Part shown: piece after piece, positions 9,274 to 19,166 of the stretch
Layout: the number at the start of each line of letters is the position of its first letter
How positions within the stretch are numbered: the stretch's first letter is position 1
NCBI RefSeq assembly: GCF_002000545.1
Contig: NZ_MLHL01000061.1
Span: 1-58,772 of the forward strand
From: Rodentibacter trehalosifermentans
GTDB lineage: Bacteria > Pseudomonadota > Gammaproteobacteria > Enterobacterales > Pasteurellaceae
Reading direction: 5' to 3'
Length of the DNA: 58,772 bases
Position numbers and translations under genes: made by a program
The notes under the pieces: model-generated
What the model saw: the letters and a program-made list of their open reading frames with translations, nothing else
What the model was told of the DNA's origin: nothing
Database searches by the model: none

Positions 9274-10647
9274 ATGACTAAACATTATGACTATATCGCC
9301 ATTGGCGGAGGTAGCGGTGGAATTGCCTCGATTAACCGTGCTGCAAGTTATGGTAAAAAATGTGCGATTATTGAAGCAAAACATTTAGGCGGGACCTGTG
9401 TCAATGTAGGATGTGTGCCAAAGAAAGTGATGTTTTATGGTGCACAAATTGCCGAGGCGATCAACCATTACGCCCCGGATTATGGCTTTGATGTGAATGT
9501 GAAAAAATTTGATTTTGAAAAACTCATTGAAAGCCGTCAGGCTTACATTAGCCGTATTCATACTTCTTATAATAATGTCTTGGCAAAAAATAATGTTGAT
9601 GTGATTAATGGTTTTGGTCGATTTGTCGATACACACACAATCGAAGTAACATTTTCTGATGGTTCGACCGAACGCATTACAGCGGATCATATTTTAATTG
9701 CAACAGGAGGAAGACCTTTCCGCCCGCATTCGGTTAAAGGACAAGAATACGGTATCGATTCCGATGGTTTCTTTGCGCTCACCGAATTGCCAAAACGCGT
9801 CGCTATCATTGGTGCGGGCTACATTGCAGTGGAACTGGCCGGTGTGTTAAACAGCCTTGGTTCTGAAACCCATTTGGTGGTACGTCGCCATGCCCCGATG
9901 CGTAACCAAGATCCATTGATTGTTGAAACCTTGCTTGAAGTGTTAGAACAAGACGGCATTGTGTTACATAAACACACGACGATTCAAGAAATCATCAAAA
10001 ATGAGGACGGTTCTCTCACGGCAAAATTTGACCACGAACGCAGCGTAACAGTAGATTGCGTGATTTGGGCGGCAGGCCGTGAGCCGGCTACCGACAAAAT
10101 CGGTTTGGAAAATGCCGGCGTGGAAACCAACGAACGGGGCTATATCAAAGTAGATAAATTCCAAAACACTAATGTAAAAGGTATTTACGCAGTGGGGGAT
10201 ATTATTGAAGGCGGAATTGAATTAACGCCGGTTGCTGTTGCAGCAGGCCGCCGTTTATCCGAGCGTTTATTCAACAATAAACCAAACGAACATTTAGATT
10301 ATAACCTTGTTCCCACCGTGGTGTTTAGCCACCCGCCCATCGGCACTATCGGTTTGACCGAACCACAAGCCGTTGAGCAATACGGCGAAGAAAATGTGAA
10401 GGTGTATAAATCCTCCTTTACAGCGATGTACACCGCCGTTACCCAACATCGCCAACCTTGCAGAATGAAATTGGTCTGTGTAGGCAAAGATGAAAAAATT
10501 GTCGGATTACATGGCATTGGCTTTGGTGTGGATGAAATGATTCAAGGTTTTGCGGTGGCAATTAAAATGGGTGCGACAAAAGCGGATTTTGATAATACCG
10601 TAGCGATTCACCCAACGGGTTCGGAAGAATTTGTGACAATGCGCTAA
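9274..10647 (+). CDS. gor: Glutathione-disulfide reductase
   Basis: NADPH-dependent FAD enzyme that reduces GSSG to GSH in the cytoplasm. FAD-binding [10 protein letters not shown] at residues 10-19, redox disulfide [13 protein letters not shown] (Cys42/Cys47), NADPH-site [13 protein letters not shown], and C-terminal [10 protein letters not shown] with the catalytic His. 457 residues. ATG 9274 follows AAAGGATAAAACA; the upstream extension to 9208 lacks family similarity. Ends in an inverted-USS terminator. Confidence 0.96.
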   Translation: MTKHYDYIAIGGGSGGIASINRAASYGKKCAIIEAKHLGGTCVNVGCVPKKVMFYGAQIAEAINHYAPDYGFDVNVKKFDFEKLIESRQAYISRIHTSYNNVLAKNNVDVINGFGRFVDTHTIEVTFSDGSTERITADHILIATGGRPFRPHSVKGQEYGIDSDGFFALTELPKRVAIIGAGYIAVELAGVLNSLGSETHLVVRRHAPMRNQDPLIVETLLEVLEQDGIVLHKHTTIQEIIKNEDGSLTAKFDHERSVTVDCVIWAAGREPATDKIGLENAGVETNERGYIKVDKFQNTNVKGIYAVGDIIEGGIELTPVAVAAGRRLSERLFNNKPNEHLDYNLVPTVVFSHPPIGTIGLTEPQAVEQYGEENVKVYKSSFTAMYTAVTQHRQPCRMKLVCVGKDEKIVGLHGIGFGVDEMIQGFAVAIKMGATKADFDNTVAIHPTGSEEFVTMR

Positions 10648-10670
10648 TGCTTGGCTGATTGATAGGAACG

Positions 10671-10701
10671 AAAAAGTGCGGTCAAAATTGACCGCACTTT
10701 T
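10671..10701. terminator. Inverted USS pair between convergent gor and tsuB
   Basis: AAAAGTGCGGTCAA and TTGACCGCACTTTT form a perfect 14-bp stem with a 2-base loop, T-rich on both strands, serving both genes. Confidence 0.85.
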
Positions 10702-10706
10702 ATGCA

Positions 10707-10928
10707 TTATTTCAAGACGGTAATCGTCCATTTCGCCTCACCAATTTGTTCAAAATTGGTGACTTCATAACCTTCCTCTGCCGCCCAAGCGGGAATGGCT
10801 TCGGTGGCTTGAGTACAATCAAATTCAATTTCAAGGCCATCGCCTTTATTGAGTTTTGCCATTTCAGCTTTGGCTTCCACTAAGGGAAAAGGGCACACTA
10901 AACCCAATGTTGGTAATTTAACAATCAT
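10707..10928 (-). CDS. tsuB: TusA-like sulfur carrier (YeeD/TsuB type)
   Basis: 73-residue TusA-fold protein with the cysteine motif GLVCPFPLVEAK (C-P-x-P), Cys12 being the sulfur-carrying residue. YeeD partners the YeeE thiosulfate channel and is needed for thiosulfate use in E. coli. Here it lies 15 bp downstream of yeeE on the same strand with a good RBS (AGGAG), so one operon. The pairing, more than the small protein alone, supports this role over tRNA thiolation by TusA. Confidence 0.85.
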   Translation of the reverse strand: MIVKLPTLGLVCPFPLVEAKAEMAKLNKGDGLEIEFDCTQATEAIPAWAAEEGYEVTNFEQIGEAKWTITVLK

Positions 10929-10943
10929 ATTTTTCTCCTAAAA

Positions 10944-11984
10944 TTAAGCAGTAACAGTTTTTAATCGTTGTGGTCGGATAATGGTGAAATAAGCGGCAAA
11001 CCATGTTCCCAACACCATTAACGGAAGGGATACCCAACCTTGCCATGAAAAATAAGCGGTGGCGACAAGTGCATTGCCGATTGAGCATCCCCCCGCCAAG
11101 CTTGCCCCAATCCCCATAAGAGAACCCCCAAATGTACTGCGCACCATGGTTTGTGTATCCGGTAGGCGAAGACGAAATTCATTGCTTCCTTTTGCGGCAA
11201 TAAACGAGCCGATAAAGATCCCTAATACCAAGAACACGCCCCAATTGATGAATTTAACATCGGCGGTGATAAGATATTGCATAATGTTTGCTGATGGCGT
11301 GGTGATGCCTAAACCGCCAATGCGCCCGGTTGCTACACTTAACGGCCAAGCGGCAAGGGCAATCAAACCGATTAATGTTGCAGAAACAAAAGGATGCCAG
11401 CGTTTTTCAAATAAAATATGGGCAAGGCCGGTTTTCTTCGGTTTTAGCGTGGCCACTTTTGCCTGTGGTTTTGCCAGGTGCTTATACACATAATAGCCTG
11501 TAATGAGGGTTAATAATGCCACCAGCCACCATGCGGATATTCCAATACTGTCATAAATATTGCGTTCGTCTATTTTTACGCTGCGTAGTGTTTGATTGAA
11601 TTCTCCCAAAGGGCCGGTACGCATCATTGCGCTAAACAACATATACATAAACAATGCCACCCAGCTACCGATTAATCCTTCCGCTGCCCGATACCATGTT
11701 CCTGTTGCACAGCCACCGGCATAAATAATGCCGATGCCAAATAAAAAGGAACCGACCATAACAGCAACAAATTCAAAATTTTTGGCAGGTTCAATATTTA
11801 ACCAACCCAGCTCTTTTAAGATGAAAAAACCAATAGATTGCACGGTAATAGCAATCAGCAAAGCCACAAACATTTTATTGCTTTTTGTGACATATAAATC
11901 ACGGAACGCGCCGGTGATACAAAACCGTCCACGTTGCATCACAAAGCCAAGTAAAATCCCACAAAATAACCCGGTTAAAAGCAT
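10944..11984 (-). CDS. tsuA: YeeE/YedE-family thiosulfate transporter (TsuA-like)
   Basis: 346-residue inner-membrane protein with pseudo-symmetric halves. Conserved cysteines believed to relay thiosulfate are visible at Cys22 (QRGRFCITGAFRD), in YAGGCATGTWYRAAEG and in LAGGCSIGNALVA. RBS TAGGAGGAACA before ATG. First gene of a two-gene unit with the TusA-like protein. Family knowledge: YeeE imports thiosulfate as a sulfur source for cysteine synthesis. Confidence 0.87.
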   Translation of the reverse strand: MLLTGLFCGILLGFVMQRGRFCITGAFRDLYVTKSNKMFVALLIAITVQSIGFFILKELGWLNIEPAKNFEFVAVMVGSFLFGIGIIYAGGCATGTWYRAAEGLIGSWVALFMYMLFSAMMRTGPLGEFNQTLRSVKIDERNIYDSIGISAWWLVALLTLITGYYVYKHLAKPQAKVATLKPKKTGLAHILFEKRWHPFVSATLIGLIALAAWPLSVATGRIGGLGITTPSANIMQYLITADVKFINWGVFLVLGIFIGSFIAAKGSNEFRLRLPDTQTMVRSTFGGSLMGIGASLAGGCSIGNALVATAYFSWQGWVSLPLMVLGTWFAAYFTIIRPQRLKTVTA

Positions 11985-12195
11985 TGTTCCTCCTAAAGTA
12001 AGTCAAGAAAAGATGGGGTATTTTTAATGAATTTAGCGTGAATATGCAAATAACTTTTGGTTAATTGATATTTCCTTTAGAAATAAAAGGAGGTGTATTT
12101 TGATGAAAAAGGAAATATAAATATAGCGCTTATTTTGTTCGTATGGGAAAAGGGGATAAGCTACTCGGTTTAGGGAGGGAAGAGGCGTAGATAAA
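11985..12195. other. AT-rich intergenic region upstream of tsuA
   Basis: About 210 bp between the divergent-side promoter of tsuA and the uvrA terminator. No gene is visible. It should hold the tsuA promoter (minus strand), but I could not identify clear -35/-10 boxes. Confidence 0.5.
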
Positions 12196-12224
12196 TTCAC
12201 GCCATACGGTAGGTATGGCGTGAA
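12196..12224 (-). terminator. Terminator downstream of uvrA
   Basis: Perfect 12-bp stem (TTCACGCCATAC / GTATGGCGTGAA, loop GGTAG) 17 bp beyond the uvrA stop, followed on the minus strand by TTTAT. A USS (AAGTGCGGT) overlaps its right shoulder. Confidence 0.75.
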
Positions 12225-12240
12225 AGTGCGGTTGGTTTTT

Positions 12241-15072
12241 TTAGCGTTTTTCCAAGATTGGTTTTAGGAATCTCGCTGTATGGGAGCCCTCTACTTTTGC
12301 CACGTCTTCCGGTGTGCCGGTGGCGATAATTTGCCCGCCTCCGCTGCCACCTTCCGGGCCAAGATCCACAATCCAATCGGCGGTTTTAATCACATCTAAA
12401 TTATGTTCAATCACCACAATCGTATTACCCTGATCCCGTAGGCGGTGAAGCACGGCAAGCAATTGTTTGATATCGGCAAAATGTAAACCGGTGGTAGGTT
12501 CATCTAAAATATAAAGGGTTTTCCCGGTATCCCGTTTGGAAAGTTCGGTGGCTAATTTAACACGCTGAGCCTCCCCACCGGAAAGGGTTGTCGAAGATTG
12601 CCCCAAACGGATATAGGATAGGCCCACATCCATAAGGGTTTGCAATTTACGGGCTATCATTGGAATGGCATCAAAAAACTCACGGGCATCTTCGACTGTC
12701 ATATCCAACACTTGATGAATAGTTTTGCCTTTATAGCGAATCTCTAAGGTTTCACGGTTATAACGTTTGCCTTTACATTGATCGCACGGCACATACACAT
12801 CCGGTAAAAAATGCATTTCCACTTTAATGACGCCATCGCCTTGGCATGCCTCACAGCGTCCGCCACGAACGTTAAAACTAAAACGCCCCGGGTTATAGCC
12901 TCTTGCCCGTGCTTCCGGTACGCCGGCAAAAAGTTCACGAATTGGGGTGAATAATCCCGTATAGGTCGCCGGGTTTGAACGTGGCGTACGCCCAATTGGG
13001 CTTTGGTTAATGTCGATGACTTTATCGAAATGCTCCAACCCTTCAATGGATTTATAAGGGGCATAGTCGGTTTTGTCGGCACGGTTCAAAGCATTTTGAG
13101 CAAGCGGGAAAAGGGTGTCATTAATCAAGGTGGATTTGCCCGAACCCGATACGCCGGTAATACAAGTGAACAATCCGACAGGAATATCTAAATTCACATT
13201 TTTTAAATTATTCCCCGATGCACCTTTCAGTTTTAGCCATTTTTTCTTATCAAGTGCGGTTCGTTTTTTCGGAATTTCAATTTGTTCAACACCGGATAAG
13301 AATTTACCGGTGATAGAATTTGTATTCGCCATAATTTCTTGTGCATTGCCTTGGGCAATCACTTGTCCGCCATGCACGCCAGCCCCCGGGCCGATATCAA
13401 TAATATGATCGGCGGCACGAATGGCATCTTCATCATGTTCCACCACAATTACGGTGTTACCCAAATTGCGTAAATGGATGAGTGTATTGAGTAGCCGTTC
13501 ATTATCACGCTGATGCAACCCGATAGACGGCTCATCTAACACATACATCACGCCCACTAAACCTGCCCCAATTTGGCTAGCAAGACGAATTCGTTGTGCC
13601 TCACCGCCTGAAAGGGTTTCGGCAGAGCGGGAAAGGGAAAGATAATTCAGCCCTACATTGACTAAAAACTGTAAACGCTCTCGAATTTCTTTCAGAATTT
13701 TCTCGGCAATTTGCGCTTTTTGCCCGGTTAATGAAAGGGCGGTAAAAAATTCGAGGGTTTCACCAATACTTTTTTCAGAAATCATGGGTAAATTAGTCGG
13801 CCCGATATACACATTTCGTGCTTCCGGGCGTAGACGTGAACCACTACAATCTGCACAAGGGCGGTTGCTGATGTTTTTGGCGAGTTCTTCACGCACCGAT
13901 ATAGACTCCGTTTCTTTATAACGGCGGGCCATATTATTCAAAATGCCTTCAAAAGGATGTTTACGAATAACCACATCACCACGATCATTCATATATTGAA
14001 ATTCAATCTCTTCCTTACCTGAACCATGCATAATGATGTGTTGGATTTTTTTCGGTAAGCTTTCATAAGGCGCATCCACATCAAAATCATAGTGTTTTGC
14101 AAGGGAAGTGAGCATTTGATGATAATAAAAATTACGGCGATCCCAGCCTTTCACCGCACCACCGGAAAGGGAAATGCTTGGATTTTGCACCACGCGTGTT
14201 TCATCGAAATATTGCTGAACGCCCAAGCCATCACAGGTCGGACAAGCACCTGCGGGGTTGTTAAACGAAAACAAACGAGGTTCTAATTCCGGCACAGAGT
14301 ACCCACAGTGCGGACAAGCAAAATTTGCCGAAAAAACCAGTTCTTCCGCTTTTGGATTATCCATTTCCGCCACAATGGCTGTACCACCGGAAAGCTCTAA
14401 TGCCGTTTCAAAGGATTCCGCTAAACGAGAGCTCAAATCTGACCGCACTTTGAAACGATCCACCACCACTTCAATGGTATGTTTTTTCTGTAATTCCAGT
14501 TTTGGTGGATCAGACAAATCACAAATCTCGCCATCAATCCTTGCACGAATATAGCCTTGCGCCGCAATATTTTCTAAGATTTTAACGTGCTCCCCTTTAC
14601 GGTTTTTCACCACCGGCGCAAGCAACATCATCTTCGATTCTTCAGGCAAACTTAATACTTTGTCTACCATTTGGCTGATGGTTTGAGCTGTTAGCGGTAC
14701 ATCGTGATTTGGGCAGCGAGGTTCTCCCACACGGGCAAAAAGAAGACGGAGATAATCGTAAATTTCCGTGATCGTCCCCACCGTAGAACGAGGGTTATGG
14801 GAGGTGGATTTTTGTTCGATAGAAATAGCAGGCGACAAGCCTTCAATGGAATCCACATCCGGTTTTTCCATTAAAGAAAGAAATTGACGGGCATAGGCAG
14901 AAAGGGATTCTACATAGCGGCGTTGCCCTTCCGCATAAAGGGTGTCAAACGCTAATGAGGATTTGCCGGAACCGGAAAGACCGGTGATAACAATGAGTTT
15001 ATCGCGAGGAATGGTTAAATTGATATTTTTAAGATTGTGGGTTCTTGCCCCACGAATGTCGATATTTTCCAT
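12241..15072 (-). CDS. uvrA: Excinuclease ABC subunit A
   Basis: Damage-recognition ATPase of nucleotide excision repair. Two ABC ATPase modules: Walker [13 protein letters not shown] near residue 30 and [12 protein letters not shown] near residue 640, each with an LSGGEAQR signature. Zinc fingers are visible as C-P-H-C-G-Y...C-P-T-C-D and C-E-A-C...C-D-Q-C. 943 residues, full length. Divergent from ssb with a LexA-like box between them, as in E. coli. Confidence 0.98.
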   Translation of the reverse strand: MENIDIRGARTHNLKNINLTIPRDKLIVITGLSGSGKSSLAFDTLYAEGQRRYVESLSAYARQFLSLMEKPDVDSIEGLSPAISIEQKSTSHNPRSTVGTITEIYDYLRLLFARVGEPRCPNHDVPLTAQTISQMVDKVLSLPEESKMMLLAPVVKNRKGEHVKILENIAAQGYIRARIDGEICDLSDPPKLELQKKHTIEVVVDRFKVRSDLSSRLAESFETALELSGGTAIVAEMDNPKAEELVFSANFACPHCGYSVPELEPRLFSFNNPAGACPTCDGLGVQQYFDETRVVQNPSISLSGGAVKGWDRRNFYYHQMLTSLAKHYDFDVDAPYESLPKKIQHIIMHGSGKEEIEFQYMNDRGDVVIRKHPFEGILNNMARRYKETESISVREELAKNISNRPCADCSGSRLRPEARNVYIGPTNLPMISEKSIGETLEFFTALSLTGQKAQIAEKILKEIRERLQFLVNVGLNYLSLSRSAETLSGGEAQRIRLASQIGAGLVGVMYVLDEPSIGLHQRDNERLLNTLIHLRNLGNTVIVVEHDEDAIRAADHIIDIGPGAGVHGGQVIAQGNAQEIMANTNSITGKFLSGVEQIEIPKKRTALDKKKWLKLKGASGNNLKNVNLDIPVGLFTCITGVSGSGKSTLINDTLFPLAQNALNRADKTDYAPYKSIEGLEHFDKVIDINQSPIGRTPRSNPATYTGLFTPIRELFAGVPEARARGYNPGRFSFNVRGGRCEACQGDGVIKVEMHFLPDVYVPCDQCKGKRYNRETLEIRYKGKTIHQVLDMTVEDAREFFDAIPMIARKLQTLMDVGLSYIRLGQSSTTLSGGEAQRVKLATELSKRDTGKTLYILDEPTTGLHFADIKQLLAVLHRLRDQGNTIVVIEHNLDVIKTADWIVDLGPEGGSGGGQIIATGTPEDVAKVEGSHTARFLKPILEKR

Positions 15073-15131
15073 AAATCATTCGTACTGGTAATTATTTTTG
15101 CAAAATTGCGAGCATTATCGCATATTTCAAT

Positions 15132-15151
15132 ATCTGTGCAAATATCCAGTT
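15132..15151. promoter_or_regulatory. LexA-like SOS box between uvrA and ssb
   Basis: ATCTGTGCAAATATCCAGTT contains CTG-N10-CAG with AT-rich flanks, fitting the gammaproteobacterial LexA consensus (TACTGT-N8-ACAGTA) at the core. It lies 60 bp from the uvrA start and 76 bp from ssb, so it could control both. Confidence 0.6.
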
Positions 15152-15226
15152 AAATCTTATAGATCTTTTGCAAAATTTCAGGCAAAATAACCGCACTTTT
15201 TTAATATAAAAAATGAGGATTTTTCA

Positions 15227-15730
15227 ATGGCAGGAGTTAATAAAGTTATTATCGTGGGACATTTAGGCAATGATCCTGAAGTTCGCACCATGCCAAATGG
15301 AGATGCTGTTGCCAATATCAGTGTTGCAACCAGTGAAAGTTGGAATGATCGTAACACCGGTGAACGTCGTGAAATCACAGAATGGCACCGTATCGTATTT
15401 TATCGTCGCCAAGCTGAAATTTGTGGGGAATATTTACGCAAAGGTTCGCAAGTTTATGTAGAAGGCCGTCTTCGCACCCGCAAATGGCAAGATCAAAACG
15501 GGCAAGATCGCTACACCACAGAAATTCAAGGCGATGTGATGCAAATGTTAGGTAGTCGTAACTCAAATGCGGGTGGATACGGCGCACCGGATATGGGACA
15601 AAGCAGCCCACAACCCACCTACCAAGCGAACGCTAATAATAGCTATCAATCATCCCGCCCTGCTCCACAGCAACCAAAACCACAGCCTGAACCACCGATG
15701 GACGGCTTTGATGATGATATTCCGTTCTGA
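15227..15730 (+). CDS. ssb: Single-stranded DNA-binding protein
   Basis: 167-residue SSB: an OB fold from [20 protein letters not shown] to about residue 110, a Gln/Pro/Asn-rich linker, and the acidic tip [10 protein letters not shown] that recruits partner proteins. Functions as a tetramer in replication, repair and natural transformation. RBS TGAGGATTTTTCA. A USS lies just upstream (15190-15198). Confidence 0.97.
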   Translation: MAGVNKVIIVGHLGNDPEVRTMPNGDAVANISVATSESWNDRNTGERREITEWHRIVFYRRQAEICGEYLRKGSQVYVEGRLRTRKWQDQNGQDRYTTEIQGDVMQMLGSRNSNAGGYGAPDMGQSSPQPTYQANANNSYQSSRPAPQQPKPQPEPPMDGFDDDIPF

Positions 15731-15765
15731 ATTACATATAATTTAAAAATCACCGATATATAAAT

Positions 15766-15797
15766 ATGCCGTCTGAAAATCATCTTTCAGACGGCAT
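15766..15797. terminator. Inverted pair of the Neisseria DNA uptake sequence, acting as terminator
   Basis: ATGCCGTCTGAA (15766-15777) and its exact complement TTCAGACGGCAT (15786-15797) flank an 8-base loop. This is the 12-mer DUS of Neisseria, in the paired terminator form typical of that genus and not of Pasteurellaceae. It sits between convergent ssb and the monooxygenase gene. Confidence 0.9.
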
Positions 15798-15817
15798 TAT
15801 ATTTTCAAAGGATAAGA

Positions 15818-16861
15818 TTACAATTTTGCAAGCACATCCTCCGCTAACTCTTGCAATACTTCTGAAGCCGGGCGTGAGGTTGGTTTTAGATTTACAGTAA
15901 CGTGTACCAACCCCTGTTCTTTCTGCTCTTGCCAAAATTCCAATAAACCTTTTGATCCGCCTTGCAAATAGATATTGTTATACAATTTAGCTGATTGATT
16001 GCGATTTTCTGACAATTCCACAAAATTGGCGTAACCAAATGGTCGCCAGTTACCGTCTTGATTTAGTTCAGCTAACGTCTGCACGATACGTGCTGTATCA
16101 TTTGGGTTTACGCCGTGCCAAATCCACGTATCTGCTGTATTTGCCAGCCAATCTAATTCTTGTCTTGCCCGACCAATCGCCACCATTGGTAAACGTTGTT
16201 TTGCTTTTGGTACAAGATCAATATCACCGTGCAAGCTGCCATAATGTTTTCCCATAAAATGCGGAAATTTTTGACTAATAAGTGTTTGAATCATCTCCCA
16301 ACTTTCACGAAAACGCTCGGCTCGATTACTAAAATCTGCTTTAAATGCCGGATATTCAATTGGGCGATCACCACTGGATAAACCCAAAATAAAACGATCA
16401 TTTGTCAGCACATTAGTGGAAACCGCCGCTTTAGCGATATGAATCGGCTCACGCAAAGGAGAAACCAACCCTGCTGTTCCCAAGGCTATTTTTTCTGTTT
16501 TAGCGGCTAAATAGCCCATCGTTACCATAGGATCTAATGCTTGTCCCACATCGCCAAAATTCGGATCGTAAAATGGCACATCTCGAATCCAAAGTGCCGC
16601 AAAACCCAGTTTATCTGCTAAGACTGCGGTTTCCCCTAAATCTTCTAAAGTAGGAGAAGGGCTATTTGGATAGCCTTTAAAAGGTGCAATCAAACCAACG
16701 GTCAGCTCACCTCTTTTAAATACTCTGGAAAAACCATTATGCGTAGAAAGTGCGGTTGGTAATACCATATTTTTTGTAGATTTTTCATCGCTTATCGAAA
16801 AAAGATAGCGATTGTCTTGTCCTAAAATAGAAAGATTCGGAACATTCGTTAAATTTTTCAT
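15818..16861 (-). CDS. Luciferase-like monooxygenase (LLM class flavin oxidoreductase)
   Basis: 347-residue protein of the bacterial luciferase-like TIM-barrel family, probably FMN-dependent. Visible features: LTVGLIAPFKGYP at the barrel start, LADKLGFAALWIRDVPFYDP, KIALGTAGLVSPLREPIHIAKAA and FILGLSSGDRPIEY. The substrate is unknown. Divergent from a LysR-type gene 113 bp away, the usual layout for a regulator and its target. Neisseria uptake sequences lie directly downstream, but one Pasteurellaceae USS also lies inside it (about 16747-16756). Confidence 0.87.
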   Translation of the reverse strand: MKNLTNVPNLSILGQDNRYLFSISDEKSTKNMVLPTALSTHNGFSRVFKRGELTVGLIAPFKGYPNSPSPTLEDLGETAVLADKLGFAALWIRDVPFYDPNFGDVGQALDPMVTMGYLAAKTEKIALGTAGLVSPLREPIHIAKAAVSTNVLTNDRFILGLSSGDRPIEYPAFKADFSNRAERFRESWEMIQTLISQKFPHFMGKHYGSLHGDIDLVPKAKQRLPMVAIGRARQELDWLANTADTWIWHGVNPNDTARIVQTLAELNQDGNWRPFGYANFVELSENRNQSAKLYNNIYLQGGSKGLLEFWQEQKEQGLVHVTVNLKPTSRPASEVLQELAEDVLAKL

Positions 16862-16974
16862 AATTTATTTCCTCTTTATGTTCTAGTAGGAGCATTATAT
16901 TTCTTCATATTATGGATAAAAATAGGAAAATTTAATAAACTCTTTTGCAAAATTTGCATAAATAAAACCGTCAA

Positions 16975-17859
16975 ATGATACAAAATATGATCGCCAATAA
17001 CATCAACCTCCAACAGCTTCGCCTTTTTCTTAAAGTTCTTGAAACGAAAAATATTTCCGAGGTGGCTCGTGTAGAAGATTTATCAGCCTCGTTGGTTTCC
17101 CGTCAGTTAAAACAATTAGAGGAAAACTTAGGCACAGCTTTGTTTTACCGCAACACAAGGGCAATTACGCCGACCGACCTCGGGTTGCAATTTGCTGAGA
17201 CTGCAACACAAATGTTGCGGTTATTTGATAACGCAATGCTGAAAATCCATAATCAAAGTGAAGAAATTAGTGGTACAGTTCGACTCAACGTACCGGTATT
17301 ATTCGGGCAAAAACATATCGCCAAGCACTTGTCAGAATTAAAACAACGTTACCCAAAACTAAATATTCAGCTAACGCAAACCGATCGATTTGTCGATCCT
17401 ATGTCAGACAGTACGGATATTTTGGTTCGCATTAACACCCTTATAGACAACACGCTCAAAGCAAAAATTATTGCTAAACAGCAATATTTTCTGGTAGCTT
17501 CTCCTGATTATCTGACGGAAAAAGGTACGCCAAAAACTTGGTCGGATTTAACCGCACTTGACGGCTTGTTTTATCGTGGACACACTGGAATGCTACGATG
17601 GTTGGCAAAAATAGAAGGTAAATGGCAACCGATTTCAGCACAAGAAACCCTTGTAAGCAATAATGCGGATACCTTAATTCAAGCGACCATAAACAAAATG
17701 GGCGTGCTGATGATGCCCGATTGGGCGGTAGCAGATGAGTTGCTAACAGGAAAACTAGTTCGAATTTTTCCCGACGTGGAAATTTCCAGCCAAATATGGG
17801 GTAGTAACAATATTTGCATAAAGAAAAAGAAAAAATTTGGCCCGAAAAAATTGGCTTGA
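16975..17859 (+). pseudogene. LysR-family regulator, 3' end displaced by the prophage
   Basis: Residues 1-273 (to 17794) are a LysR regulator: N-terminal winged HTH (LQQLRLFLKVLETKNISEVA, SASLVSRQLKQLEENLG), then an effector-binding domain (SGTVRLNVPVLFG ... LVRIFPDVEISSQ). From 17795 the frame enters the Mu-like prophage and adds 21 foreign residues before a stop at 17857. The missing 35 residues are at 55093-55200. The truncated protein may still bind DNA but has lost its C-terminal strand and helix. It probably controlled the adjacent monooxygenase. ATG 16975 is used; ATG 16987 is also possible. Confidence 0.85.
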
Positions 17860-17968
17860 GGCTTGTGTGGTGGGGCTTTGGTGTTTTTTGATGGGAATTT
17901 TATGCAAAAAATAAAAATGGTGGGGATTGGTGAAAAATGGGCGAAAATCGGGTTTTATTTTGCATAAA
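17795..17968. promoter_or_regulatory. Left prophage end with three transposase-binding-like boxes
   Basis: TTTGCATAAA at 17813-17822 and 17959-17968 and its complement TTTATGCAAA at 17899-17908. The same box recurs three times at the right end. By analogy with Mu attL (L1-L3) these are probably binding sites for the transposase. The region to 18212 is otherwise non-coding. Confidence 0.7.
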
Positions 17969-17990
17969 AATTGTTGATGGATTGGTGGTT

Positions 17991-18060
17991 TTTAAACGGT
18001 TTTAAAATTTTAAAGTTCATTTTAAAACAGGTTTAAATAAGATAAAAATAAGATTTAAAA
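17991..18060. repeat. TTTAAA array at the left end
   Basis: TTTAAA starts at 17991, 18001, 18009, 18021, 18032 and 18054, mostly 8-12 bp apart. Similar arrays lie at many gene borders of this prophage (see findings). Confidence 0.7.
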
Positions 18061-18075
18061 TTTGCCCTTGTTTTT

Positions 18076-18112
18076 AAAAAAGGCGGTTTCTGTGGTGGAA
18101 ATCGCCTTTTTT
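18076..18112. terminator. Bidirectional terminator beyond the repressor gene
   Basis: A long stem, AAAAAAGGCGGTTTC with GGAAATCGCCTTTTTT, loop TGTGGT, with A and T runs on either side. It ends minus-strand repressor transcription before the prophage end. Confidence 0.8.
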
Positions 18113-18212
18113 GTTGGTTTTCTAGTCGATTTTGGTACGTCTAGGTGAAATCTGGGAGTTTTGTGTGGGGAATTTTGCTCAGGAATCGTGATAATCGCAC
18201 GAGATTTTGCTA

Positions 18213-18695
18213 TTAAGCGACATTTAACTCACTATTCTCAAATAGCTGTGTCGTTGTTTCTTTTTTCTCTTGTAATGCAGCCATTGTCTCTGCGGTTGAA
18301 AGAATAGCTTCTTTCCCCTCTTCGCTTGCTTTACGGAAACATTTTACCAAGTGGCATTCTATGGCAGTGAAATCGGCGTTGTTGCGCTCAATACTTCGGT
18401 TTTCTGTTTCTTTCGGTAATTCGTTTAAGGCTTTTTGGAGTACTGCTAAAGCCTGCTCTACGGTAATTTCTTGCGGTTTCTGAGATTGTTGGGGGGGGTT
18501 GCTTTCAAACCCTAGGGCTTGTTGCACTGCCTTGGGCATATCACCTACATAATATTCAAAAACATTTCCTTTTACACCTTTCTTTCTACGTCTCTGCCAG
18601 TTTTCTAATTTGGCTTTTTTGGTTATTCCTTGAACAGTTGTAGCTAACCCTCCTACCTCAAGTAACTCTTTAATTTCATACCATTCTTGGATCAT
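18213..18695 (-). CDS. Mu-type repressor (c), Mu DNA-binding domain
   Basis: 160 residues. The N-terminal 60 (WYEIKELLEVGGLATTVQGITKKAKLENWQRR) form a Mu-type winged HTH nearly identical to the start of the transposase in this prophage (GLGGLPNSVQGITKKAKLENWQRR). Sharing operator recognition between repressor and transposase is a known Mu feature. The remainder is helical, with a variable C-terminus. Transcribed leftwards, opposite to ner and the transposase, across an operator region with repeated TAACTTAA. Keeps the prophage silent. Confidence 0.85.
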   Translation of the reverse strand: MIQEWYEIKELLEVGGLATTVQGITKKAKLENWQRRRKKGVKGNVFEYYVGDMPKAVQQALGFESNPPQQSQKPQEITVEQALAVLQKALNELPKETENRSIERNNADFTAIECHLVKCFRKASEEGKEAILSTAETMAALQEKKETTTQLFENSELNVA

Positions 18696-18699
18696 CTTA

Positions 18700-18935
18700 A
18701 ATACCTCTAACTTAAACTTGGGTTAAGTTAAGCATTCTTTGAGTGTAAAAAATATTTTTCATTTAATATCAAATGGTTAAATTTTAAATTCAAAAAATCT
18801 CAAAAAAGTCTAACTTAATCTCTTGACTTAACCTTAGGGATTAACTTAAACTTGACTTATTCCATAAGGTAACACTGACGTTTTACACCAGAGTTTAACC
18901 CAAAGTAAGTTTAATTTAAATGCAAGGAGAGGTTT
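18700..18935. promoter_or_regulatory. Operator and early promoter region between repressor and ner
   Basis: TAACTTAA occurs at 18708-18715, 18811-18818 and 18842-18849, and its complement TTAAGTTA at 18723-18730. The first and last of the left group form a perfect 8-bp palindrome around ACTTGGG. A rightward promoter candidate, TTGACT (18823-18828), 18 bp, TAAACT (18847-18852), overlaps two copies. The layout fits Mu operators O1-O3, where the repressor and Ner compete. Confidence 0.65.
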
Positions 18936-19166
18936 ATGCAGAAAAAAGATTGGAGTCGGAAGCGAATTGTTTATGAGCTACACGAGCGAAATATTACGTT
19001 GAATTCGCTTTCAGTGAAGTCGGGATTAGCTCCTTCCACGTTAAAAAATGCGTTACGGGTGAGTTATCCCAAAGGGGAACGAATTATTGCTGATGCTATT
19101 GGCGTGGATCCTAAAGAGATTTGGGCTGCACGCTACGCGGAACGGGAGAGCCGATTATGTGGGTAG
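18936..19166 (+). CDS. ner: Ner-like DNA-binding regulator
   Basis: 76 residues with the Ner/Nlp HTH (RKRIVYELHERNITLNSLSVKSGLAPSTLKNALR, ending PKEIWAARY). In Mu, Ner down-regulates both early and repressor transcription during lytic growth. First gene rightward from the operator. RBS AAGGAGAGG. The last codons overlap the transposase start. Confidence 0.88.
   Translation: MQKKDWSRKRIVYELHERNITLNSLSVKSGLAPSTLKNALRVSYPKGERIIADAIGVDPKEIWAARYAERESRLCG

Noticed and set aside
12196..12224. Perfect 12-bp palindrome as operator
   Set aside because: Position just past the uvrA stop and the T-rich flank make a terminator the simpler reading.
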